From Allolobophora icterica (Eukaryota; Annelida; Clitellata; Crassiclitellata; Lumbricidae), in NCBI GenBank assembly GCA_963556255.1, contig OY744609.1:6804237-6868236 (forward strand): 64,000 bases of DNA, read 5' to 3'. Below are positions 1-10,619 of this stretch, in pieces. Made by a program: the position numbers and the translations under genes. The notes under the pieces are model-generated. The model ran no database searches, had not been told where the DNA came from, and saw nothing but the letters and a program-made list of their open reading frames with translations. Numbering within the stretch: the stretch's first letter is position 1; every line of letters begins with the position of its first letter.

Positions 1-262
1 TTCATGGCTGAGTGTGCTCGCGAACGCAAGTGGAACTGAAGTCTGAAAACAAATTTCTGCGCTTGTGGGGACTTGAACCCCGACCTCTCAGTTGATAACT
101 ATTCACGCTAACCAGTTGACTATTGAGGATATAAAGATTAAGGATGTGAGGATTGATGACATGAAAGGAGAGGAAGCCGAGGATTGAGTCTATGACGCAT
201 GAAAGTTGGTATATTTATTTAGTACATTATGTACCTATTGAGACTTTTGCCCAAATATTAAT
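1..262. other. Gene B intron sequence with a tRNA-like SINE remnant
   Basis: No coding exon is seen here. On the minus strand, about 125 down to 55, there is a tRNA-like stretch with a B-box-type motif (GGTTCAAGTCC) before a short GC-rich tail, as in the head of tRNA-derived SINEs. A full cloverleaf is not evident, so I read it as a SINE remnant and not a working tRNA gene. By position it lies inside gene B, downstream of the signal-peptide exon. Confidence 0.4.
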
Positions 263-427
<165 letters not shown>

Positions 428-753
428 GACAATTTATATGGCGCCGTAACGCGGCCATGCCGCTACAAGGGCGCCTTACAATATTATATCGATAATAAAT
501 TTACTAATAAGACGTCGTGAAGATTGAACGATTTATTTATTTGTAATTTACTTGTTATTGCGTTTATTGAAAGCACAAGGTCACAAACACTTAATCTGTT
601 TCATGAGAAAATTATACGAAAGCAATTCGTCCACGGTCGAACATGGAGTATTTTCAACAGGCTCGAACCGTAAATAGATGGACTACTGACGCAGTGCTCT
701 ACTGAATGACAATGCACTGTTTAATGAGTGGTCAGAAAATAACCAATACTTAC

Positions 754-843
754 CGGATGTGTCCGCTTTGACCCCGATGATGGCCAGGGAACCGACTTGG
801 ACCAGCAGCAGTAAATGGAATTGCAAAAGTTGCACCATTTTAC
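754..843 (-). CDS. Gene B signal-peptide exon (secreted VWA-family paralog)
   Basis: On the minus strand an acceptor (TTACAG) is followed by five nucleotides, then an ATG at 836-838. It encodes 28 residues: a hydrophobic core of leucines and valines, then GSLAIIG-VKADTS, a classical signal peptide with likely cleavage after VKA. The exon ends in phase 1 at a strong donor, GTAAGT, at 748-753. Gene A has the same exon at 27363-27455: same five-nucleotide leader, same phase, and the shared core GSLAIIG followed by an A/V-K-A cleavage site. By that analogy the next exon should carry the start of a VWA domain, but it lies beyond the left edge. What is seen is only the export signal; the VWA assignment is inferred from the paralog. 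Confidence 0.75.
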
Positions 844-2032
844 CTGTAATAAAAAAGAAAGTTTGTTTCATGTATTGAATACATGCACGTTTGTATTCAA
901 GCAATTGCTAAAGAGCCTTTTAGGTACCTCACAAAAGCGTTTGAAGTAGCCTATGCCTAATATTGTACAATACTAAGTGGAACTATGGTGACTACTACGA
1001 ACTCTGGGAATCTGTCGTGTCTGCGGGAGTTCGCCAGTGGTGACTTTTGTAGTTATCACAGCAAGGTTCCCTTCACTGGCGATCACTTAGGCTGGTGTAT
1101 ACTATAGCAGAGCTTTGTGAGTTACTCACAAGACGCTTTAGTTTAGTCTTGCGCATCAAAGTCATAGCACCAGTCTGCACACCAGTTCATCTTTTCCAAC
1201 TGAGGCAGTCTCCTTCTTTTCCCACTTCTAAAAGCCCTTTAGGAATTGCTATGTTGTCAAAAACGCGCAGATCAACAGAGTGGCATTAATTAATTAGCAA
1301 TTTAAAACTACCATAGCGCCAAAGACTAATGCACAAGGCATCGACAGATGACGCACCAGAAACAAGCAGCAATCAGTCACTATCCATAAGATCAGTCTAA
1401 TAAAACAGGTGGTGGATTAACAATTTAGGAAAGTCAATCAGAAGATTATACATCGAATGAAAGAAACAGCTTCTGTTGGATGCTAATCCTGTGTGTTTAT
1501 TCTTGTGTCAAGGCACTCAGCATAGCATCTTTTATGCAATGCAATGTAGGTTATCGCACATTCATATAGCGTCTATTCAAGAAACCCTCATCAGAGACAC
1601 TCTCGGCCTAACGACGGAAAACCAGGATCGAACAAAATGGGTTTCAGCACTTACGGAATAGAGGTAATGAAAGACGAAAACGTTCAGGTCCTAAGATGCT
1701 AGGTAACATATTCCAGACAGTTAGGTCATCCAATGCTGGAGAATGAAAAAATCTACGACCAGAAATGTATGAGACCGAGACACACAACTCCCGAAGATGC
1801 ACTGTAAGGCAATTACGCATGCGGATTTAGATCCTTTACTCAACGCGTTTGTGCCACAGCGTTTAAGATAGACCGCAGTTGGTGCATACGGAAAAAATTA
1901 GCCCTGCATACACAGCGTTGCCATAGATAATCAATTCTTGAGCAAACGAATTTCATGCATGGTAGTCACGGCAGCTTGAGTTATAAGCGATGCAAACACA
2001 ACGATGGTACTAACCAACAGACAAAGAGCTAC
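844..2032 (-). other. Gene B intron 1
   Basis: Lies between the 5' UTR exon and the signal-peptide exon of gene B. The acceptor is at 844-845 (TTACAG on the minus strand) and the donor is the GTAG at 2029-2032. I see no further exon, RNA gene or recognisable transposon; only short chance reading frames are present. Confidence 0.5.
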
Positions 2033-2178
2033 GTTCGTTAAGCTGCAATGTTCTTCAAAACACAATCGATGAAAGTAGCAGCTGAACCCAGATGCTTTCA
2101 AGTCGATTTCTTCAAATTTAATAATAATACAACTAACTGCGAAACACTGACTGGTTTGCACGAATCTCTTCATTTCTA
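2033..2178 (-). other. Gene B 5' UTR exon (exon 1)
   Basis: Minus-strand segment beginning about 25-30 nt after a TATA box and sharing a core with the matching segment of gene A at 32540-32690. Both contain GAAATCGACTTGAAAGCATC, and both hold a CAGTTAGTTG/CTGTTAGTTG block upstream of it. Both lead into a GTAG donor after a purine-rich GAAGAA/GAAGAG stretch. The 5' limit is inferred from TATA spacing and the 3' limit from aligning the two paralogs. It is called non-coding because the start codon with a signal peptide sits in the next exon. Confidence 0.55.
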
Positions 2179-2200
2179 TCGAACGCACAGCGGTTTAGGC

Positions 2201-2207
2201 CTATATA
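2201..2207 (-). promoter_or_regulatory. TATA box of gene B
   Basis: Minus-strand TATATAG in the context TTGAAATGCTATATAGG. Gene A has the same context, TTGAAATGCTATATAAG, at 32716-32723. Conservation of the TATA box and its left flank in two paralogs 30 kb apart supports a working core promoter. Confidence 0.6.
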
Positions 2208-2239
2208 GCATTTCAACAGCCTCATAAGAAAACAAACGT

Positions 2240-3049
2240 ATTATTGTTATTTGTTGTCCTGTTTTCTCCCTTAGAAAGCATCAATCAGTGTAAGGCGTGT
2301 GATAGATTTGGACCACCGTTCAGCCGCCCCGCAGAAAACCAAAATGACATCGATAGAGGACAATCCCTGAATTTGACAGTGCATATTTTAAGGAATTTAG
2401 ACTACTGGGACAAAATCAGCCATGGGTCTAGTTCATGACCTTTTTTGGAAACTGGTCTCTGAAAACTTTGATGACCTTTTTGGGAATTCATCTCCCGAAA
2501 AAGTTGATGACCTGTTTTTAGGAATTCATCTCCCGAAAAAGTTGATGACCTTGTTTTGGAATTTAATGACAATGCGTTTTACTAATTCTGATTTTACTAC
2601 TGGGGCAAATCTTTAAACTCCTGCAACATTTGTCCCACTAGTCCACTAATTATACTTTAAATGTACATTGCCTGGGACAAATCAGCCTAACTACTGGGAC
2701 AAATCCTAAGACTACTGGGGCATTTGTCCCACTAGTTATACAGTTAAAATATGCCCTGGAATTTGGTCTACCGTTTACTATGTGTGGGAAAATTTAAATA
2801 CATTTGTTGTTGTTGCTTGCAAGATCTAGACAACCGCTATGCTACCTGTTGAAACCAAAAGTATATTTATTGAAGACATTAACTGAATTTTTGGCCACGG
2901 CTCGCTACCTGCCGAAATTAAAATAGAATGTAAACAAGGCCTAATGGAAGGCGTTTGCTAGATTTGGACTAGAGTTTTGGAGCCTGCCGACAGATAGGAA
3001 GGCGCTGTACAAATCAAGCACACCCATTCAATTAGTGTAGCCTACTTTT
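2240..3049. other. Upstream of gene B: short direct repeats, no gene
   Basis: Contains two to three direct copies of a roughly 52-bp unit at about 2430-2570, with the core AAAAGTTGATGACC; the same core occurs in the MITEs at 8333 and 19475. From 2640 to 2740 a short motif ACTACTGGGACAAAT recurs. No convincing exon. Confidence 0.45.
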
Positions 3050-3235
3050 AAAGGGGACGCGGTGATGTAACGGTATGTTCTGGGCCTTGTAACCGGAGGG
3101 TCGCAGGTTCGAATCTACCTCAAGCCGCTGAGTAGCGACCCAGCGCCATCGATGTTCTGTCGTATGATCGTGTGCACTTCTGAACTTTGGAAGGAGGGCA
3201 ATATAAAAAAAATACAGCTGTATTGTATTGTTGGT
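3050..3235 (+). repeat. tRNA-derived SINE, family 1
   Basis: Begins with a tRNA-like head whose B box reads GGTTCGAATC (3108-3117). It is followed by a body that recurs at 28395-28665 and 31080-31255, with shared landmarks GCGCCATCGATGT, TTCTGAACTTTGGAAGG and a tail near TACAGCTGTATTGTATTG. An internal Pol III promoter plus a conserved non-tRNA body is the usual SINE layout. The exact ends are approximate. Confidence 0.65.
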
Positions 3236-3417
3236 TTCAACAAACAGCGCTCGTGAATAAGCTGTTGCCTTTCGCTCAGCTTAATTAAGAGTAGCGCCTC
3301 AGAAACGTGCAGTTTACGAATACGATTCACCGGAAGCGTTTGTTGGATGACGAACATCGTTTAGCTACATGTCGTTTTAAGGGTGATTCCTAATTTTGGG
3401 GTTACCGTTGTACTGAG

Positions 3418-3705
3418 AGGCGCCGCGGGCTTAAAAAATTGGACGCACACCTCTCTCGTAAACAAATAATATGGCCGCTTGCCGCTTTGCTACCATAGAT
3501 CTATAAGTAGGAAAATTGAAATCGCTGCCATAGATAGAGTAGCGAGTAGTGAGAAGCGTAAAAAAAATTCAATTTAGATAATATTTGATGCTTTAACATG
3601 CCGTATTGCCGTTTAACAAAAATATCGATGCGATACGTATTCCTTATATGGTTCGATTTGGTGGGTGGGCACACGTGCGTCCAGTGCGTCACGCTGCGGG
3701 CGCCT
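3418..3705. mobile_element. MITE with GAGGCGCC-type inverted ends, copy 1
   Basis: Ends are inverted: left AGAGGCGCCGCGG then GGACGCACAC, right ending GTGCGTCC and CGGGCGCCTCT. A second copy lies at 47560-47861 with the same internal marker AAATATCGATGCGAT. Flanks on both sides carry TTGTACT, a possible target duplication. No transposase is encoded, and the superfamily is not determined. Confidence 0.55.
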
Positions 3706-4379
3706 CTTGTTGTACTACTTGTACTACATTTAGTGGAGGCGCTTTCAGAATTTGGTAAACCGCTTTGCTACGTTCTCGAAAACATACTAAAAATGCAATG
3801 AATGGAGGAGTTTGAAAGACGTGGACCGCCGTTTTGCTACGTAGGTTTATCAAAACAGTAAACATCACTGAAGGCGTCTCGAGAATTTGGAGCACGCTTT
3901 TTTCATAGTTGAAAAACAACAAAAAAAATTCAGTGGAGGCGCGTCTGCCACCGCTCTGCCGCCAGTGATATTTGGACGACCGCCTTGATAGAAAGAGAAG
4001 CCGAAATAGCGTATCGTCTGAGCCAGTGGAAAGAATGTTTGGCATTTTATTTTTAACGTGTCGCGGTTATTTTATTGTGCAGTGATATTCTCATTGAGTT
4101 GGTAGTCTCAACGTGATTATATAGGCCTCTATCTAAACCAATCTGATCTAACACAATCTCTTTCGAATTGATCTAATCAGTAATAATTCATCAATAAAGA
4201 TGCAGATGAGCTGACAAACCGCACCTCAGATTCATATTTCTGTGTTACTTTTAGCGTGATAACGTTTCTGTTAAAAATAGAAAATTAATAATAAGTTGGC
4301 ATTTTGTCTCAACCTGAAGATGATTGAGCATCCTTCACCTGCGTTAGATTGGCGTACTATAGAACTTAAATGGCGCTAA

Positions 4380-4730
4380 ATGTATGTACAGTAATACCCA
4401 TCCATCCCACTTCAATGTATTCCATTACAAAATATACCATCCATTCAAAATGCATATAACCCAAATCATCCCCATGCGTCATATTCCAAACTATCCAAGC
4501 GTATCTCATGCCATCCCATCCCAATGCCTGTCACTCAAGACCATACCAATGCACATCATCCCAATCCATCCCAATACCATCATATACCAGACCATTCAAA
4601 CGTATCTTATACCATCCAATCTCAATGCATGCCATCCCACCCCATTCCAATGCATCTAATCCAAAACCACCAAGAGGTATCTCGTACCATTCCAATCCAA
4701 AATATCCCATTCAAAAGCATCAAATAGTAA
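4380..4730. repeat. CCATTCCAAT-type pentameric satellite, degenerate
   Basis: Runs of CCATCCC, CCAATCC and CCATTCCAA with no stable higher period. The same kind of sequence occurs at 33450-33765. The short open frames in all three phases are low-complexity artefacts. Confidence 0.7.
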
Positions 4731-5059
4731 TTATCATTGTATTCTGACATTTATAGACATCAATAAATCTAATTAAAATGAAGGCTAAAGAATGCTTCCA
4801 ATAGGCCTAATGCATCTCATCCGAAAAAATCCCAACGTAATTCCGACTAAGTAAGTTGAGGTAAGGTATGATCAGCACAAGTCAGGATAGGTATGGTAAG
4901 GTAGAAAAAGTAGAGTACGATAAGTTTGGTAAGGTACAAAACGATGTATCGTATGACGGGGTAAAGGCAAGTATAATATTAGGGGGCAGGGTTTGCAAGA
5001 TTTCGATTGGGAATAATGTACTAAGTCTTGTATTGTAATTAGATATATAACGATGTTTT

Positions 5060-5185
5060 TCGATATATCGCAATCGTAATCGTAATCGTAATCTCGAAAC
5101 TTCTAAAGCGCCACTCGAAGGCCAAGCGCAGAACACCAGCCTATTCACGAGCGCTACGTCAGATCAGAGGGGGTAGTTTCATGCA
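5060..5185 (+). repeat. Interspersed repeat family D, copy
   Basis: Opens with short CGTAATC repeats, then CTTCTAAAGCGCCACTCGAA and GCCTATTCACGAGCGCT. Other copies: 6040-6260 (+), 9890-10050 (inverted), 36120-36265 and 36748-36890 (+, diverged), 51395-51490 (inverted). Six copies in 64 kb indicate an abundant non-coding repeat, probably a short retroposon or MITE; the class is not known. Confidence 0.6.
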
Positions 5186-6039
5186 AAACAATGTCATGTA
5201 GAGGAACGAGTTTTGGTACAAAATGGCAATTGTCAAAATTAGTCGAGAGTTACGTGTGATCTACGTGTCTAACAGACTCAAAAGGTGAGACCAATAAAAA
5301 AAACTAACAAAACAGGCTTTGTGTGAGACCAGTGTGCGATCTAGACCGACAAAAAGAAACTCGCCATGCTGCGCTGAGCTCATAAAATAAATTCACCCGC
5401 AGTTAAAACTCCAATTCGCCTAACACATAAAATCTAGGTAAAGTAAGTCATCGCGGGTTTCTTTATAAATTGACAAAAGAACTAGACCAGAGGCCAACAT
5501 GATGTATGGCAATGTTTCGCTTAATGATATAGGCCTACCATTCGTTCGGAATGGATGGTACGTACAAGCACATATATAATTTATAAGCACATATTAACAT
5601 AAATAGAAATGCATGACGTAATATTTTGCACTCCATTAATTTGCGAATGATTCATGGGAAATATCCCACATTAGCAACTTGGCATCATTCCAACTTTACT
5701 TTTTGAATCCTATTCTCATGCATTTGCCATACTTGTTGCTCGTCTGGCTAAACTTTACTTCTCCCAATGGCGTTTTCTCTTACTTCGCTCTGATTCTCTT
5801 GTTTGGCGTGCAGGTGAGTCTCGGGATCAAGTTCTTGGGTCTCCTGTTTGTAATCTTTTTCTCGCCTATTTGTATAATTGCACGCATGCTTAAAACAATG
5901 GTGCAGCAACTTACTGCTGATACTTAACTCCAAGTCTACTTTAGTGACCTTGAATTATTACTGTAAAGCCAGAGGCACTGCTTCATAGAATCCGCCAGCG
6001 AAAGTAATCTTTCCATTCGCGCTTTTTCATATCTGTTTT

Positions 6040-6260
6040 CGTAATCGTAATCGTAATCGTAATCTCCAAACTTCTAAAGCGCCACTCGAAGGCCAAGCGC
6101 AGGACACAAGCCTATTCACGAGCGCTAAGTCAGATCAGAGGGGGTTTCCATGCAAAGAGTAGTCAAAAAGAGGTCCGAGTCCGGTTTCCAGAAGGCCAAA
6201 CCAAATCAGAGGGGGTTTCCAGAGAGTAGTCCAAAAGAGGTCCAAGTCCGATTTCCAGGG
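6040..6260 (+). repeat. Interspersed repeat family D, longest copy
   Basis: Same order as at 5060: CGTAATC repeats, the CTTCTAAAGCGCC block, then TCAGATCAGAGGGGGTTTCC. The right part, with AGAGTAGTCCAAAAGAGGTC, is tandemly repeated two to three times. Confidence 0.6.
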
Positions 6261-7439
6261 TAGGCCTACCAGATCAGTAGAGGCAAAGCAGCTGTCAAGG
6301 CGGGTGTCGTTGCAGAAAACAAAATTCCGCTATTACTTAAACTTAAACCATAAGTACACAGACCAACTTTCAAAGACAACTCCCGAGGCAATCCATAATT
6401 GAGCATATTTATTTAAATAAGACGCCATTGAGTTGCCTCTGGCCGGCTACAGAATTTTTAAAAGCACAAACCGCTAGAATGAGAGGTCTACTTTTAAAAA
6501 CATTAAAGGAAAGAGAACTTCAAAGTAAAAGTATCAAAAATATATGTGATAGAGGGAAATGTAGGCAATATATAAACTTCGTGTAACAGTGTTTCTCTTG
6601 TTAATCATCTATGCAGCTACAATCCATTGCCTTTGAGTAGCTGCAGTCTTGGAAAGCTGTCAATAGACTCCATATTTTCCCAGGGTGACCCATCGGACTG
6701 AATGCCTGCAACTGAGTACTTCACAGCACCTTAAGAAATGTGTAGCCTATAGTTGAAATTGAGTGACTCATTTATTGGGTTCACCACAAACGTAAAAGAG
6801 GTGTATTTTTACTGTAAAGGCAATACTTTACGTCAAGAAAATGACAATTACATTTGCCCAGTTTTTGACAGTTCGGTTATTAATTTTGATCATAAAAGCA
6901 ACAGATACGCTTCAGCCCCACCTTTTGATTGTAAAGGACTATTCGACCCTAAAGGCAACGAGGTGCTTTAGTCCAACTTTCACTGTGATCATAAAATTTT
7001 GAACGTAAAGGTAACTGAGACGCTCTAGCCCACTCTTGAATCTATATTTTTAATATTTATAGCTGTGTTGTATTTAAAGACTAATATGGAAAAGGTACAG
7101 GCAACACACTTAGTTTGTACTTCCCATGGAAACTCATCAAAGGAGTGAAAATAAACCTAAAGACACACAGATAAATAGATTCATTATTATGATCGAAGTC
7201 ACGTATGAATGTGATTTTAAAAGACAGATTTAAGATTTACAATTTTTCTATGCAACAACACAGTATCTGATATTGTGTCCAAACATCTGTAACAGTATTC
7301 TATATCAATAATTGCCTAGCTCTAAATCATGACAATTTCACTGAGGTCTGTGCTATAAAATATAACGACACAATAATATAAGTCTACTTCTTCAGAAGTC
7401 TCTGTAGGTGTCAACAAAACATTCTTACATGCCTCAATA

Positions 7440-7540
7440 AGTTCGTAAGTTCAAAAGTTCATCGACATCGGTTCTGTTGTCGTAATGCCTAGGGTGCAAT
7501 ATGTGGACCAGGAGAAACTTCGCCTCACTGGCTGCGAGTT
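7440..7540 (-). pseudogene. Putative exon or transposon remnant, conserved with 12345-12425
   Basis: On the minus strand this reads ELAASEAKFLLVHILH then PRHYDNRTDVDELL. The duplicated copy at 12345-12425 reads EPAATEERFLLLHKLH then PGHYDKRIDVDELL. About 30 residues stay open and similar while the surrounding DNA has diverged, which suggests former or present coding constraint. The copy at 12345 ends at a GTAACA donor-like site. This copy has TAG directly before its start, and the hAT MITE at 7549 sits there. I do not recognise the protein. Confidence 0.3.
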
Positions 7541-7548
7541 CTACCGAG

Positions 7549-7792
7549 CAGAGGCGTAGCGACCGCCCTCCGTACCCTCAGACCGGAGGGGCCCCTTCCT
7601 GGAAGGGGGCCCCTACAGTTATAAAAGTTGCAAAAAGAACAGTGAACGGCGTGAGGCCTCTGTAGGGCGTAGGTCTATGTATACATGATATGAACCCTGT
7701 ATAGTGTATATTACCGCATTCCAGTTTCCGCATTGTAAGGGGCCCCGGACGTAGGTTCGAAGGGGGCCACGTTCTTTGTTGTTACGGCTCTG
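7549..7792. mobile_element. hAT-type MITE with 8-bp target duplication
   Basis: Ends are CAGAGGCGTAGC and, inverted, CAGAGCCGTAAC, with GGGGCCCC blocks inside. Flanked by the perfect 8-bp repeat CTACCGAG at 7541-7548 and 7793-7800. An 8-bp duplication and CAG termini are hallmarks of hAT elements. The paralogous site near 12420 lacks the insert, so an empty site exists in the same window. Non-coding. Confidence 0.85.
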
Positions 7793-8332
7793 CTACCGAG
7801 TTGAAGAGAAACTTCACTCAATGGTTCAAACTATTCCTTAGTTAGATCGTAATCGAACCTCGAATATATCTCACCTCCCATGAGGCGGATAGTAGGTTCT
7901 TGCTGTTCCCGCTTCACTGAGTGGAGTGTCTATGATACTCTGGACCGACTTAGTGAAACTGCTGAGGGCTCAGATCTCAGTAATACTTCATCAATAAAGT
8001 TTCAGATGAGCTGCCAAAAACGCGCCTCAATGGTGCAGCAACTTACTGCTGATACTTTATTTAGTCTGCGCTCGTAGTAGCTGCTTTTCTTGATCCAGTG
8101 ACAGTATCACTATGCATCAACTGTCCATTTTGTAAACTATGAGCGTTTTGACTATTATTATTTAGTTCTTACTTACTTACTCAGATTCACATTAAATTTT
8201 CTGTGTTACTTTGACAGTGATAAAGTTTTGGATGAGATGCAGTTTTATGAGATGATATGAGATACGTTTGGATGGTTTGTTAAGTAATATTTATTAACGA
8301 TGTAATTTTGTATCGAGCATTGTTATGTAAAG

Positions 8333-8677
8333 CAGGGGCGGGTCCAGAAATTCTATCAGGGGGAGGGGGGGCCCAAAAATTATACATACATACCAACCAT
8401 CTTCTGGTGGGAGAGGAATCCGTTTACCTACCGACCACCGAAAAACTTTTTTTCTTCATCTCCCAAAAAGTTGATGACCTATTTTTGGTCATTAACCTTT
8501 TTAATGTCTTCAGTCTACATCTACGGGACCCACGTCCTGTGTACATTTGACTCATCCACGCCTACGGGGGCCCACGCCTGTGTGAACATCATAAAACGCC
8601 CAGAAAACGCCTGTGCAAATAAATAAAAATTTCAAATGGGGGCCATGGCCGGATTGGCCCCCCTGGATCCGCCCCTG
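8333..8677. mobile_element. hAT-type MITE, 345 bp
   Basis: Termini CAGGGGCGGGTCCAGAA and, inverted, CAGGGGCGGATCCAG, flanked by a perfect 8-bp duplication ATGTAAAG (8325-8332 and 8678-8685). The interior carries the AAAAGTTGATGACC core seen at 2430-2570 and 19475-19730. No transposase is encoded. Confidence 0.88.
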
Positions 8678-9384
8678 ATGTAAAGTAACGAGTTTTGGTA
8701 GAAAATAGCTTAACGCAATTGTCGAAAATAGTCGAGCAGTTGTGTACGACAGTTTCAATAGGCGAGACAAAATTTAATAGGAAACTAACACAAAAGGCAT
8801 TTGTGTTTGAAAACCTTGCGACCTAGACCAAACATAAGAAACTCGTTCGCTTCGCTGAGCTCAATAATGATTCTGTCCACAATAGAAAACACAATTCGTT
8901 CAACCGATGAAAGCTAGGTAAAGCTAACGCAGATAATTTTATTAATGTACAAGTGATTTAGACAAGACGCCCACACAATGCCGAGCATGTTTCGCCGAAT
9001 GCATTAACGGACAGATAAACTCGTGCATAACTAGAAATGCATGGCAAACATAAGTTACAGCCCATAAACTTGCGAATGTTTTATTGGAAATGTCCAACCT
9101 ACACAACTTGACTTCATCCCAACTTAGTAAACCCTGTTCCAGGAGGTTCCATTCTTATTGCTCGTCTAGCTAAATTATCCTGTTCCCAATCCGATACGCG
9201 GATAAAGTTGAAGGATGCATTTTGTTAGTGGACAGATACATTATCTATAGGCCTACACTGATTTGCAGTTTATTAATTCAGTCAAGCGTCGATATTCCTA
9301 GGCTAGCAAAACCTGGTGCTGAACTTGCACTGGGAGGTAGTCTACTGATTGTGCATATGGCGTGAGTAAACGCGAGAGTTCTGA

Positions 9385-9717
9385 CAGAACCGGCCTTAGG
9401 ATATTTCGGGCCCCGTGTAGAGTATACTGTACGGGCCCCCATGACATAGGCCTAAGTCAAATTGTTTTTTATGGCTGATCATTTTATTTTAGTAGATTGT
9501 TAACAAGTAGGCTACAAGTCAAATTTAACTATACACGAGAATGCTGGGATATAGAGAAAGTTGACTTCTATTTTATTGACAAAAGAGAACATTTAATCGA
9601 AACCAGAATATTATTATTGGGGTGTCTTGTCATGTTAATTTTCTGTGACATTTTCGGGCCCCGTAAGTTGCGGGCCCCGTGCGACGCACGGTTCGCACGC
9701 CCCTTAGACCGGCACTG
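9385..9717. mobile_element. hAT-like MITE, 333 bp
   Basis: Left end CAGAACCGGCCTTAGG, right end inverted as CAGTGCCGGTCTAAGG, with internal TTCGGGCCCCGT on both sides. Flanking sequence GTTCTGA appears on both sides but with a one-base offset, so the duplication is imperfect and the exact ends may shift by a base. Confidence 0.7.
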
Positions 9718-9879
9718 GTTCTGATTAGATGCCCTGGTGATATTGGAGTAACAGAGGTATGATTGTGTAGATCATGGAATAGTATAGTTGAATTAATATG
9801 ACTTTTGGTAACAAATAAGAAACGAATGATAATATCATAGAGCTTTTAGAGATTTTTCTTGCGGTATGAAGTATTAATA

Positions 9880-10050
9880 TATCTGCCTCCTCTCTTGATC
9901 TGACGCCCTGGAAACCGGACTCGAAACTCTTTTGGACTACTCTCTGGAAAACTCCCTCTGATTTGACCTCGTGAATAGACTGATGCCCTGCGCTTGGCCT
10001 TCGAGTGGCGCTTTGGAAGTGTGGAGATTACGAATACGATTTTTATATAA
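9880..10050 (-). repeat. Interspersed repeat family D, inverted copy
   Basis: Reverse complement of the 6040 copy: GACTACTCTCTGGAAA, then GGCCTTCGAGTGGCGCTTTG, then GATTACGAATACGAT. Confidence 0.6.
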
Positions 10051-10384
10051 GGTTTCGATTCAGGTACACGCTTAAAAATTCCGAGGACGATATCTGTGAA
10101 ATGTAAATTCGTGATCAATGTAAAATTAGGCTTCATGTCCCAGTGGCTTCAACGATATCTCTGACCGACGCATTAGTCTCCAGTCGCCTTGATTCTTGTG
10201 AATGACATCTTGAATGGCATCTATACTTCGGTTTAGAAGTTGCTCATTGTAATTATAATTTGGGATGTATCCGATGGACCTCGATCACCACATGGCGTCA
10301 AAGAGTCAAATTGCTGAAACTCCAGTGTTCAGAACTCAATGGATAGAGACATATCCGGTACTTGAGAATGTGAACATTTAACCC

Positions 10385-10545
10385 CGGTGATTCAATTTTT
10401 ACATTGGCTTCCTGTTCAGAAAAGGATTTGTTTCAAACTGGGGCTCATAGTTTTATAGAACACCGAACTCTGGCCAACCACAATACTTAAAATCGGGCCT
10501 TATTTTCCATGGGCTGCCCCCTGTCTTAGCGGCCTGATCTCTTGG
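10385..10545 (+). pseudogene. CR1/Jockey-type LINE fragment (after the RT domain)
   Basis: Plus-strand translation contains LHWLPVQKRICFKLGL, the LHWLPV-x-x-RI-x-FK signature found after the RT domain of CR1/L2/Jockey-like LINEs. Truncated, with an in-frame stop soon after. Confidence 0.65.
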
Positions 10546-10619
10546 ATACTGACTTGATAACGACTTTGGTGTGTTATCGGTTTATTTCTTGTGAGTTATA
10601 CAACGGCGCAGTAGAAGTT

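Larger units (their letters stand above)
2830..4000. repeat. Degenerate interspersed/tandem repeat, about 90-bp unit
   Basis: A phrase resembling GGAGGCG...GAATTTGG..CCGCTTTGCTAC recurs at about 2840, 2960, 3735, 3815, 3880 and 3940, with spacing near 60-90 bp in the right part. A related phrase (GGAGGCGTTTGAGAGCATTTTG) starts near 32936, upstream of gene A, so it may belong to the duplicated upstream region of the gene family. The MITE at 3418 interrupts it. The minus-strand open frame at 3689-4045 is a by-product of this repeat. Confidence 0.4.
4150..7850. repeat. Tandem duplication, copy 1 (pairs with about 7960-12440)
   Basis: Three blocks recur in the same order and orientation in copy 2: about 4176-4260 with 7975-8230; 5205-5760 with 8690-9175 (shared CGAGTTTTGGTA, CTGCGCTGAGCTCA-like and TTGCTCGTCTGGCTAAA-like phrases); and 6760-7548 with 11800-12420 (shared AACTCATCAAAGG, GTCGTAATGCC). 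By eye the blocks are roughly two-thirds to three-quarters identical, so the event is old. Copy 2 has gained more insertions. I see no complete gene inside; the most protein-like part is at 7440-7540. Confidence 0.6.

Noticed and set aside
3050..3125. Functional tRNA gene
   Set aside because: Has a B box but no convincing cloverleaf, and continues into a repeated SINE body; the same holds for 55-125 and 63680-63785.
3689..4045. 118-codon minus-strand gene
   Set aside because: Runs through a degenerate repeat whose units give similar peptides (HVFQTPP, QILETPS, QILKAPP); no splice sites or start context support it.
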